From contig JANRBC010000160.1 in the NCBI GenBank assembly GCA_030727685.1, positions 1 to 11,913 of the forward strand: a stretch of 11,913 nt of DNA, read 5' to 3'. This document shows, piece after piece, positions 5,810-11,913 of this stretch; position 1 is the first letter of the stretch, and the number at the start of each line of letters is the position of its first letter. Origin of the DNA: Ilumatobacteraceae bacterium. GTDB taxonomy: Bacteria; Actinomycetota; Acidimicrobiia; Acidimicrobiales; Ilumatobacteraceae. A model generated the notes under the pieces. It saw nothing but the letters and a program-made list of their open reading frames with translations, was not told where the DNA came from and ran no database searches. Position numbers and translations under genes: made by a program.

Positions 5810-7003
5810 TCAGAGTTTGACTGCTGCCTTGAACTCTTTGAGCTTCGACAACTTCTCCCAAGTGAAATTCGGCTCGCTGCGACCGAAGTGGCCATAGGCC
5901 GCAGTCTTTTGATAAATCGGACGCTTAAGATCGAGGTCGCGCAAAATCGCCGCAGGGCGAAGGTCGAAGACTTCTCGAACTGCCGCCTCAATCACAGACT
6001 CATCGACCGTATTGGTGCCGAATGTTTCAACGAAGATGCTGACTGGTTGCGCCATGCCGATTGCATAAGCAACTTGCAACTCACAACGCTTGGCTGCACC
6101 CGAGGCAACAACATGCTTGGCTACCCAACGCGCTGCATATGCCGCTGAACGGTCGACTTTTGATGGATCTTTACCGCTGAATGCACCGCCACCATGGCGA
6201 CCCATACCGCCGTATGTATCAACGATGATTTTGCGACCAGTCAAACCTGTGTCAGCGTGCGGACCACCCTTGACGAATTCGCCTGTTGGGTTGACATAAA
6301 CGGCGTAGTCATCTTTTGCAAACTGCGCAGGAATCACCGGACGAATTACTTGTTCAATCAAGTCTGGTCGGATGACCGTATCGCGATTGATGCCATCGGC
6401 GTGTTGAGTAGAAATCAAAACTGTACGCAAACGAACAGGCACACCGTTTTCATAATCGAAAGTGACTTGAGTCTTGCCATCAGGACGCAAATATGGAATA
6501 GCCCCAGACTTTCGTACTTCAGAGAGTTTTTCTGCCATGCGATGTGCCAACCAAATCGGCAACGGCATCAGATCTTCTGTTTCAGTGCATGCGTAACCAA
6601 ACATCATTCCTTGGTCGCCAGCGCCTTGGTTGTTTAGTTTGTCTTCACCACTTTTGCCCGCTCGAATTTCTTCACTTACGTCGACACCTTGAGCAATGTT
6701 TGGGCTCTGTTCGTCAATGCTGACGATTACGCCACAGGTATTGCCATCAAAACCATAAAGCGCATTGTCATAACCGATGCCTTTAATTACTTCGCGAGCA
6801 AGCTTTGGAATATCGACATATGCGCTTGTCGTGATTTCGCCAGCAACTACACATAGGCCGGTAGTCAGCAAAGTCTCACAAGCAACTCGACCATTGGCAT
6901 CTTCTGCCAAAATCGCATCAAGAACCGCATCAGAAACCTGATCGGCCATCTTGTCGGGGTGACCCTCGGTCACACTTTCTGAAGTAAATGAATATTTTTT
7001 CAT
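5810..7003 (-). CDS. metK: S-adenosylmethionine synthetase (methionine adenosyltransferase)
   Basis: Makes S-adenosylmethionine from ATP and methionine, the methyl donor for methyltransferases such as the SpoU enzyme at the left end. The 397-residue length is normal. Visible landmarks are SVTEGHPDKMADQVSDAVLD with GHPDK at 14-18, the signature GAGDQGMMFGYA at 127-138, and the phosphate-binding loop GGGAFSGKDPSKVDRS at 271-286. The ATG start lies 18 bases after the rpoZ stop with no obvious Shine-Dalgarno sequence. In mycobacteria coaBC (dfp) separates rpoZ and metK; it is absent here. Confidence 0.98.
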   Translation of the reverse strand: MKKYSFTSESVTEGHPDKMADQVSDAVLDAILAEDANGRVACETLLTTGLCVVAGEITTSAYVDIPKLAREVIKGIGYDNALYGFDGNTCGVIVSIDEQSPNIAQGVDVSEEIRAGKSGEDKLNNQGAGDQGMMFGYACTETEDLMPLPIWLAHRMAEKLSEVRKSGAIPYLRPDGKTQVTFDYENGVPVRLRTVLISTQHADGINRDTVIRPDLIEQVIRPVIPAQFAKDDYAVYVNPTGEFVKGGPHADTGLTGRKIIVDTYGGMGRHGGGAFSGKDPSKVDRSAAYAARWVAKHVVASGAAKRCELQVAYAIGMAQPVSIFVETFGTNTVDESVIEAAVREVFDLRPAAILRDLDLKRPIYQKTAAYGHFGRSEPNFTWEKLSKLKEFKAAVKL

Positions 7004-7021
7004 CGACGCAGGCTTTTCGAC

Positions 7022-7366
7022 TTACTCGGCGGTTTGCTCTGTTGTCGAATCTTGCATCGCGTCAAGCTCTGCTTGCTTCTCAGCGGCAAGTGCTGCCTCA
7101 TTTTCAGCCAAAACTTCTTCGATTGTTTTGGCAACAAGTTGAATCTTGCCCGCAGCGATTTCTTCGAAACTAATCGAAAGCGGCTTGCGAGCTGTCGAAC
7201 TAACTTGCGGTGGCACCATATTGCCCAGACCATCACCAAGTTGATTGAAATATGAATTGATCTCGCGAGCACGTCGTGCCGAAAGTGTTACTAGAGAGAA
7301 TTTCGAACCTGTGTGCCCCATCAGCGACTCAATTGCTGGGCTCATCATCGTGTCTTCGGTTGTCAC
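7022..7366 (-). CDS. rpoZ: RNA polymerase omega subunit
   Basis: Omega clamps the beta' subunit and helps assemble RNA polymerase. The 114-residue protein contains the conserved core SKFSLVTLSARRAREINSYF (21-40), with the RRAREIN helix that packs on beta', then NQLGDGLGNMVPPQV and KPLSISFEEIAAGKI (61-75), the pattern of actinobacterial omega. The C-terminal third is an acidic, Ala/Glu-rich extension. The GTG start at 7364-7366 follows a very good AGGAGG five bases upstream, which settles the start. It sits between gmk and metK, as in other actinobacteria. Confidence 0.96.
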   Translation of the reverse strand: MTTEDTMMSPAIESLMGHTGSKFSLVTLSARRAREINSYFNQLGDGLGNMVPPQVSSTARKPLSISFEEIAAGKIQLVAKTIEEVLAENEAALAAEKQAELDAMQDSTTEQTAE

Positions 7367-7416
7367 TTTTGCCTCCTGGCGCTTAACACAAGGCGATCAA
7401 ATTCGGCTCGGCTTGC

Positions 7417-7433
7417 GGCTATTGAGTATAGCC
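7417..7433 (-). promoter_or_regulatory. Hairpin in the gmk-rpoZ gap, containing a -10-like TATACT
   Basis: GGCTAT and ATAGCC form a 6-bp stem around a 5-base loop in the 73-base gmk-rpoZ gap, the longest gap in the minus-strand run. No T-run follows on either strand, so this is not an obvious terminator. On the minus strand it includes TATACT (7425-7430), a fair -10 match for an internal promoter ahead of rpoZ, but no -35 hexamer is clear. It could also mark mRNA processing. Confidence 0.3.
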
Positions 7434-7439
7434 CTTTAT

Positions 7440-8009
7440 CTAACTAGACGTGCGCTGATTGCGCTCGTAGGCGATAATCCGACTCATTTCTTCGAGCGTC
7501 GATTCAAGGTCGTCATTGATAATCACATAATCAGCAATGGCTTTACCGACTGGCTCTTCTTCTTCGGCTTTTCGTAGTCGCTTCTCTACTTTTTGATCTG
7601 CATCACCACGACCACGCAGTCGTGCTTTTTGTTCTTGTCTTGAAGGTGGCAAGACAAACAGCAGAAGTGCAGATTCGTTTAGACGCTTTACTTGCTGAGC
7701 GCCATCAACTTCAATTTCAAGAACTGTGTCTTTGCCCGCAGGTGGATTCGGCATCGGGGTGCCGTATAGATTGCCGAGAAAGTCAGTCCATTCGAGAAAT
7801 CCGTTGGCGGCGATATTGTCTTCGAATTCTTGCTTCGTAACAAACTTGTATGCATCAGATGCTTCGCCCGGTCGCTGCTCACGCGTTGTCCATGAGCGAC
7901 TTAGCCAAAGTCTTTCATCACGCTGTACGAGTTTTTCGACAATCGTGCTCTTACCAACGCCACCTGGGCCAGAAACAACAATCACTAGGCCAGCACGATT
8001 GACAATCAC
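7440..8009 (-). CDS. gmk: Guanylate kinase
   Basis: Phosphorylates GMP to GDP with ATP, an essential step towards GTP and (p)ppGpp. The 189-residue protein has the P-loop GPGGVGKST at 14-22 and the GMP-binding segment SRSWTTREQRPGE at 37-49, followed by YKFVTKQEF, FLEW and YGTP. The core motif EIEVDGAQQVK is at 98-108 and the Arg-rich lid RLRGRG at 130-135. The GTG start at 8007-8009 overlaps the mihF stop as GTGA and has GAGG (8017-8020) seven bases upstream, so the start is well supported. Confidence 0.98.
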   Translation of the reverse strand: MIVNRAGLVIVVSGPGGVGKSTIVEKLVQRDERLWLSRSWTTREQRPGEASDAYKFVTKQEFEDNIAANGFLEWTDFLGNLYGTPMPNPPAGKDTVLEIEVDGAQQVKRLNESALLLFVLPPSRQEQKARLRGRGDADQKVEKRLRKAEEEEPVGKAIADYVIINDDLESTLEEMSRIIAYERNQRTSS

Positions 8010-8314
8010 TTAAGCGCCTCAACAATCAATGTTCGCTGATCTTGGTTGAGAACACCAATTTTGTGCTTGTGCGAGATCTGTAATGCGTCTAATACTTGTC
8101 GCGCACGAATTTTGCCAATGTGTGAAAACGACTCAAGAACTTTGACAACATAAAGTTGATTCAACGGCAATTCGTCACTTGGCTGCAGTATCAAAGAAAG
8201 AGACCTATCGCCGTTCGCGATTTGCTCAAGAACTTTGTTCATCGCAACACGCAGTTCAAGCACAGCAGATATCGCAATCTCACGAGTGTTGATACCAGCA
8301 GGCGACGTTGCCAT
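8006..8314 (-). CDS. mihF: Integration host factor, actinobacterial type (mIHF)
   Basis: Nucleoid-associated DNA-binding protein found in actinobacteria and unrelated to the IHF of proteobacteria. The mycobacterial protein is essential and was first found as a cofactor for phage L5 integration. The 102-residue sequence has an N-terminal helix rich in charged residues, then VVKVLESFSHIGKIRARQVL at 56-75, the S13-like helix-two-turn-helix DNA-binding segment, and IGVLNQDQRTLIVEAL at the end, matching the GLGDRQR...LL end of mIHF. It lies directly upstream of gmk, the standard actinobacterial position. The ATG is 33 bases after the pyrD stop and lacks a good Shine-Dalgarno sequence; a TAGAAT hexamer six bases upstream suggests its own leaderless transcript. 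Confidence 0.93.
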   Translation of the reverse strand: MATSPAGINTREIAISAVLELRVAMNKVLEQIANGDRSLSLILQPSDELPLNQLYVVKVLESFSHIGKIRARQVLDALQISHKHKIGVLNQDQRTLIVEALK

Positions 8315-8320
8315 TAATCC

Positions 8321-8326
8321 ATTCTA
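8321..8326 (-). promoter_or_regulatory. Possible -10 box of a leaderless mihF promoter
   Basis: TAGAAT fits the TANNNT pattern of actinobacterial -10 elements. It ends six bases before the mihF ATG, the spacing expected if transcription starts on the A of ATG. The gene lacks a clear Shine-Dalgarno sequence, which fits leaderless initiation. No -35 hexamer is visible, so this rests on one motif and its spacing. Confidence 0.35.
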
Positions 8327-8347
8327 GTTCTAAGCACTCAAATCGTC

Positions 8348-9286
8348 TTAGTCGTTGAGAGTTTTGAGACCACCCCGATGCGACGCCGAAGTCACCTGCG
8401 ACCAATCAGAGATCGAATGCGCATTCGCCCACTTTTGTAGTTGACGCAATATTTTGATTGGTGCCCGCGGATCAGCGAATGTCGCCGTACCCACCTGTAC
8501 TGCATCCGCCCCTGCGAGCATCATTTCGGCCGCGGTTTGACCAGACACGACGCCACCAGCGCCCAAAATCCTGATCTGAGGCAACGCAGCTCGCACCTCA
8601 TATATACAACGCACGGCAATGGGATGAAGGGCGGGCCCAGACAAACCGCCGCGCACGTTTCCGAGCACTGGCAAACCAGTATCGGTGTCGATCGCCATGC
8701 CGATCGCGGTATTGACCAGCGTTACCGCTTGCGCACCGGCCGAATGAACGGCTCGAGCAACATCAACCAATAAAGAAGTGTTCGGGCTCAATTTCGCCCA
8801 CAAAGGCAAGTCAGCAATTAAACACGACTCAATAACTTGAGCACTCAATTCGGCATCGTGACTAAACATTGCATGATTTCCGCTCAGGTTTGGGCACGAG
8901 AGGTTGACTTCGACCGCTGCAACTTGATCGCGCACGCAAGCCAACATCTTGGCAGCCTGAGAATAATCATCGATGCTGTGACCCCAAATGCTGACAACTA
9001 TTTTTGCCCCAGATTTTTGCAACATCGGCAAATCTCGTTCGATGAAACTTGCTACGCCGCTACCTTGCAGACCAACTGCGTTGAGCATCCCAGAAGTTGT
9101 CGGGTGCAACCGCGGCGCTGGATTGCCAGGCCAGTCAAAGTGCGCAATCGACTTTGTAACTACTGCGCCAATTTCTTTTAACGGAAAATACGAGTCGAAT
9201 TCGGCTCCGTAACCAGCAGTGCCCGATGCAGTCAATATTGGTTCAGCCAGCTCAACTGAACCGATCGAAATCGCTTTGCGTTGCAT
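8348..9286 (-). CDS. pyrD: Dihydroorotate dehydrogenase, class 1 (1B-like)
   Basis: FMN enzyme that oxidises dihydroorotate to orotate, the fourth step of pyrimidine synthesis. In the 312-residue form the catalytic Cys is in NLSCPN (Cys131); class 2 enzymes have Ser there. FMN and substrate motifs include NAVGLQGSG at 69-77, KLSPN around 165, LVNTAIGMAID around 190-200, GGLSGPALHPIA, GAGGVVSGQTA at 242-252 and GADAVQVGTATF at 259-270. The VNT-GMAID and GLSGPA-HPIA patterns point to class 1B, which normally pairs with the FeS/FAD subunit PyrK; no pyrK is next to it. I chose ATG 9284-9286, which overlaps the carB stop as TAATG. A longer frame reaches 9403 inside carB, but its 39 extra residues look non-coding. 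Confidence 0.93.
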   Translation of the reverse strand: MQRKAISIGSVELAEPILTASGTAGYGAEFDSYFPLKEIGAVVTKSIAHFDWPGNPAPRLHPTTSGMLNAVGLQGSGVASFIERDLPMLQKSGAKIVVSIWGHSIDDYSQAAKMLACVRDQVAAVEVNLSCPNLSGNHAMFSHDAELSAQVIESCLIADLPLWAKLSPNTSLLVDVARAVHSAGAQAVTLVNTAIGMAIDTDTGLPVLGNVRGGLSGPALHPIAVRCIYEVRAALPQIRILGAGGVVSGQTAAEMMLAGADAVQVGTATFADPRAPIKILRQLQKWANAHSISDWSQVTSASHRGGLKTLND

Positions 9287-11913
9287 TATCTGGCGTGAAA
9301 TTCTTGAAGCGACTTGACGGTGAACGGTCGATTGCGCTGCTCGATCATTCCTTGTACTGCCGCTCGAGCCGCACTGAGAGTTGTGACCACAGAAACACGA
9401 CAATTATTTGCTGCTTTGCGAATTGCTTCGCCATCGCTGCGGGTGCCATGACCACGTGGTGTATTGATCACAAGTACGATCTCGCCTGCTTCGATGAGCT
9501 TTACTGCGTCATCAAAGTTGTTGTCATCGGCTTTGCGCTCAGAGAACTTGCTGACAACTCGTGTCACAACACAGCCATTTTCTGTCAAATACTTAGCAGT
9601 ACCTGACGTCGCGGCAATTTGAAGACCCAACGAACTTAAACCTTTGACTACTTCTATGCCGCCACTTTTGTCGCGATCGTTAAGTGACACAAAGACAAGT
9701 CCACTCTCCGGCAGGGTCGTACCCGCTGCAAATTGGGCTTTCACAAATGCCCGCGCGAATGAATCATCAATTCCCATTACTTCGCCTGTCGAACGCATTT
9801 CAGGTCCGAGTGCAGTATCAACTTCGGCAAACCGATTAAACGGCAATACCGCTTCTTTGACCGAAACATGGTCACCAGAAACTCGCTCGGGCAATAAGCC
9901 CTCTTGTCGCAATTGTGCAAGCGTCGCGCCAAGCATTACTCGACTCGCAACCTTGACCAACTGCACGCCGGTCGCTTTAGCGACAAACGGAACAGTGCGA
10001 CTTGCTCGCGGATTTGCCTCAATCACATACACAGTTGAACCAGTTACGGCGAACTGCACATTGATCAAGCCAATGACACTCAGCGCATTGGCGATCTTTT
10101 TGACAGTATTTTCGATTTCTTCGATAATTTCTGGCGACAAAGTGACAGGCGGAATCGTGCAAGCCGAATCGCCCGAATGCACACCTGCTTGTTCGACATG
10201 CTCCATTACTCCGCCGATCAAAATCTCTGACGACGCATCGCGAATCGCGTCAACATCAACTTCGATTGCGTCTTCTAAAAATCGATCGATAAGAACTGGG
10301 CGCTCTGCTGATAAGCCACCCTCGCGACCGAGTGAACCCGCTTGATCCATCTCTTGCATCGCCTTTTTAAGTTGTGACTCATCATGAACAATCTGCATCG
10401 CTCGCCCACCCAACACATAACTCGGCCGCACCAAAACTGGGTAGCCGATTTTGTTGGCGATCTCGACAGCCTGATCTATGTTTCGCACGGTGCCGCCCGG
10501 TGGCTGTGCAATTGCATTTGCCTCGCACAACGCACTCCACTTTTCGCGATCTTCGGCGATGTCGATGCTCTGACTGTTTGTTCCGGCAATCAAGTCTGCA
10601 GGTATTCGCGCGGCAAGTTTTAGTGGTGTCTGGCCACCCAACCCAACAATCACTTTTGGCTTTACGCCCGATGAAACTGTTTCAGCTTCAATCACATTCA
10701 ACACATCTTCAAGAGTCAAAGGTTCGAAATAAAGCTTGTCGGATGTGTCGTAGTCGGTCGAAACTGTTTCAGGATTGCAATTGAGCATGATCGTTTCGAA
10801 TCCCGCGTCACGCAATGCAAAGCTGGCGTGCACGCAGCAATAGTCAAACTCAATACCTTGGCCGATGCGATTGGGGCCACTGCCCAAAATAATCACCGAC
10901 TCTTTTGTCGAAGCGTGAATTTCAGACTCATCTTCATATGTCGAATAGTGATACGGCGTTTGTGCCGAGAACTCGGCACTGCAAGTATCAACCGCCTTAT
11001 AAGTCGGTCGAACCCCCAAAGCCAGACGACTAGCGCGAACCTCAGCTTCTGATTTCTTCCAAAGCCAAGCCAACTGCGCATCGGCAAACCCCATTCGCTT
11101 GGCACGCAGCCACTCGAGTTTTGTTAGTGAGCCCATCTCTCGCTCGGCCAAAAAGTTTCGCTCTTCAACGATTGTGAGCATCTGGTCAAGGAACCACGGA
11201 TCGAATTGACAATATTCGGCAACAATTTCAATCGAAATTTTTCGGCGAAGGCACTCGCCAATCTGAAATATGCGCTCGGGTGTCGGTATTGAAATGTTTT
11301 TCAACAACTCTTCGTCGCTAAGTGCCAAATAGTTTTCTTCGCCCGGGTCGCAATTTAGACCAAATCGCCCAATCTCGAGTGAGCGCAACGCCTTTTGCAA
11401 GCTCTCGGTGAACGTACGACCAATTGCCATCGCCTCGCCGACGCTTTGCATCTGGGTGCCAAGCACACCAGAAGTGCCCGGAAACTTCTCAAAAGCCCAG
11501 CGCGGAATTTTGACTACTACATAATCGATAGTTGGCTCAAAACTCGCCGGGGTCTTTTTGGTGATGTCGTTTGCAATTTCGTCCAGTGTGTAACCAACTG
11601 CAAGTTTTGCGGCAATCTTGGCGATCGGAAAGCCTGTCGCCTTCGAAGCCAATGCCGAACTTCGAGAAACGCGCGGGTTCATCTCGATAACAACCTGTTC
11701 GCCAGTCGTCGGATTAACAGCAAACTGAACATTTGATCCGCCTGTTTCAACGCCCACTCTTCGAATACATGCGAATGCGGCGTCACGCATCTTTTGATAT
11801 TCGACATCTGAAAGTGTCATTGCCGGTGCGACGGTTATCGAATCGCCAGTATGAACACCCATCGCATCGACGTTTTCAATCGAGCAGATAATCACGCAAT
11901 TGTCATTGCGGTC
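9286..11913 (-). CDS. carB: Carbamoyl-phosphate synthase large subunit (5' end off the window)
   Basis: Makes carbamoyl phosphate from bicarbonate, ATP and the ammonia delivered by CarA, feeding pyrimidine and arginine synthesis. The frame is open to the right edge. It begins at DRNDNCVIICSIENVDAMG, roughly residue 215-225 of the E. coli protein, so about a fifth of the protein is missing. The visible 875 residues hold the rest of the carboxyphosphate half (IEMNPRVSRSSALASKATG), the oligomerisation region, and the carbamoyl-phosphate half starting near IILGSGPNRIGQGIEFDYC, with GGQTPLKLA, RPSYVLGGRAM and IEANPRASRTVPFVAKATG. A C-terminal MGS-like allosteric domain follows, with TSGTAKYL and VINTPRG, the region that binds UMP in E. 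coli. Its stop overlaps the pyrD start by one base. The apparent GTG start at 11895 is an internal valine. Confidence 0.98.
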   Translation of the reverse strand, partial: DRNDNCVIICSIENVDAMGVHTGDSITVAPAMTLSDVEYQKMRDAAFACIRRVGVETGGSNVQFAVNPTTGEQVVIEMNPRVSRSSALASKATGFPIAKIAAKLAVGYTLDEIANDITKKTPASFEPTIDYVVVKIPRWAFEKFPGTSGVLGTQMQSVGEAMAIGRTFTESLQKALRSLEIGRFGLNCDPGEENYLALSDEELLKNISIPTPERIFQIGECLRRKISIEIVAEYCQFDPWFLDQMLTIVEERNFLAEREMGSLTKLEWLRAKRMGFADAQLAWLWKKSEAEVRASRLALGVRPTYKAVDTCSAEFSAQTPYHYSTYEDESEIHASTKESVIILGSGPNRIGQGIEFDYCCVHASFALRDAGFETIMLNCNPETVSTDYDTSDKLYFEPLTLEDVLNVIEAETVSSGVKPKVIVGLGGQTPLKLAARIPADLIAGTNSQSIDIAEDREKWSALCEANAIAQPPGGTVRNIDQAVEIANKIGYPVLVRPSYVLGGRAMQIVHDESQLKKAMQEMDQAGSLGREGGLSAERPVLIDRFLEDAIEVDVDAIRDASSEILIGGVMEHVEQAGVHSGDSACTIPPVTLSPEIIEEIENTVKKIANALSVIGLINVQFAVTGSTVYVIEANPRASRTVPFVAKATGVQLVKVASRVMLGATLAQLRQEGLLPERVSGDHVSVKEAVLPFNRFAEVDTALGPEMRSTGEVMGIDDSFARAFVKAQFAAGTTLPESGLVFVSLNDRDKSGGIEVVKGLSSLGLQIAATSGTAKYLTENGCVVTRVVSKFSERKADDNNFDDAVKLIEAGEIVLVINTPRGHGTRSDGEAIRKAANNCRVSVVTTLSAARAAVQGMIEQRNRPFTVKSLQEFHAR

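Noticed and set aside
5799..5861. PriA start at TTG 5859-5861, overlapping metK by 52 bases
   Set aside because: No Shine-Dalgarno sequence, and the added 21 residues precede the usual PriA N-terminus. GTG 5796-5798 just after the metK stop fits better, though it too lacks a Shine-Dalgarno sequence.
9287..9403. N-terminal extension of PyrD reaching into carB
   Set aside because: The 39 extra residues are Cys/Ser/Arg-rich and unlike any DHODH N-terminus. The ATG overlapping the carB stop begins exactly where homology begins.
9644..10345. 233-codon plus-strand open frame opposite carB
   Set aside because: Antisense shadow of a well-conserved carB region. The low-complexity Ser/Thr/Ala-rich translation is what codon bias on the opposite strand produces.
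1..11913. Search by eye for a CRISPR array, tRNA, rRNA, insertion sequence, riboswitch or defence system
   Set aside because: Coding density is near complete, the only sizeable gap is 1990-2263, and no repeats, transposase motifs or tRNA-like cloverleaf elements were seen. I cannot exclude small RNAs in that gap.

Overview
This is a housekeeping stretch of what looks like an actinobacterial (Actinomycetota) chromosome of moderate GC. The lineage clues are a mihF-type integration host factor directly upstream of gmk, the order carB-pyrD-mihF-gmk-rpoZ-metK-priA-def-fmt, a PriA that has lost its ATPase motifs (typical of actinobacteria), and a DUF1844-like gene next to infC. The moderate GC and the use of a class 1-type PyrD where mycobacteria carry pyrF lean towards a low-GC aquatic lineage such as Acidimicrobiia. 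That placement is an inference and no 16S gene is present.

Layout: (1) Positions 1-1989, minus strand, hold a translation operon infC-rpmI-rplT followed by a TrmH/SpoU RNA methyltransferase that runs off the left edge. (2) Positions 1990-2263 form a divergent intergenic region with a strong Shine-Dalgarno sequence, a mini-ORF, a hairpin and a perfect 14-bp palindrome. (3) Positions 2264-2560, plus strand, hold a small DUF1844-like gene, the only plus-strand gene. (4) Positions 2569-11913, minus strand, hold a long, tightly packed run read carB (5' end cut by the right edge)-pyrD-mihF-gmk-rpoZ-metK-priA-def-fmt. Several junctions in this run overlap by 1-4 bases, so it is probably one operon with internal promoters.

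Together these genes supply pyrimidine precursors (carB, pyrD), GDP (gmk), S-adenosylmethionine (metK), an RNA polymerase subunit (rpoZ), a nucleoid protein (mihF), a replication-restart protein (priA), N-formyl-methionine handling (fmt, def) and translation initiation and ribosome parts (infC, rpmI, rplT).

I see no mobile element, CRISPR array, tRNA, rRNA or defence system, and no evidence of a new multi-gene system. The most interesting points concern start codons. The infC frame has no ATG, GTG or TTG start that would keep the N-terminal domain, and most likely begins at ATA. The last gene of that operon appears to begin at CTG, overlapping the rplT stop. Secondary points are the helicase-motif-less PriA, a class 1B-like PyrD with no pyrK beside it, missing pyrF and coaBC relative to the mycobacterial order, and the divergent-region palindrome.
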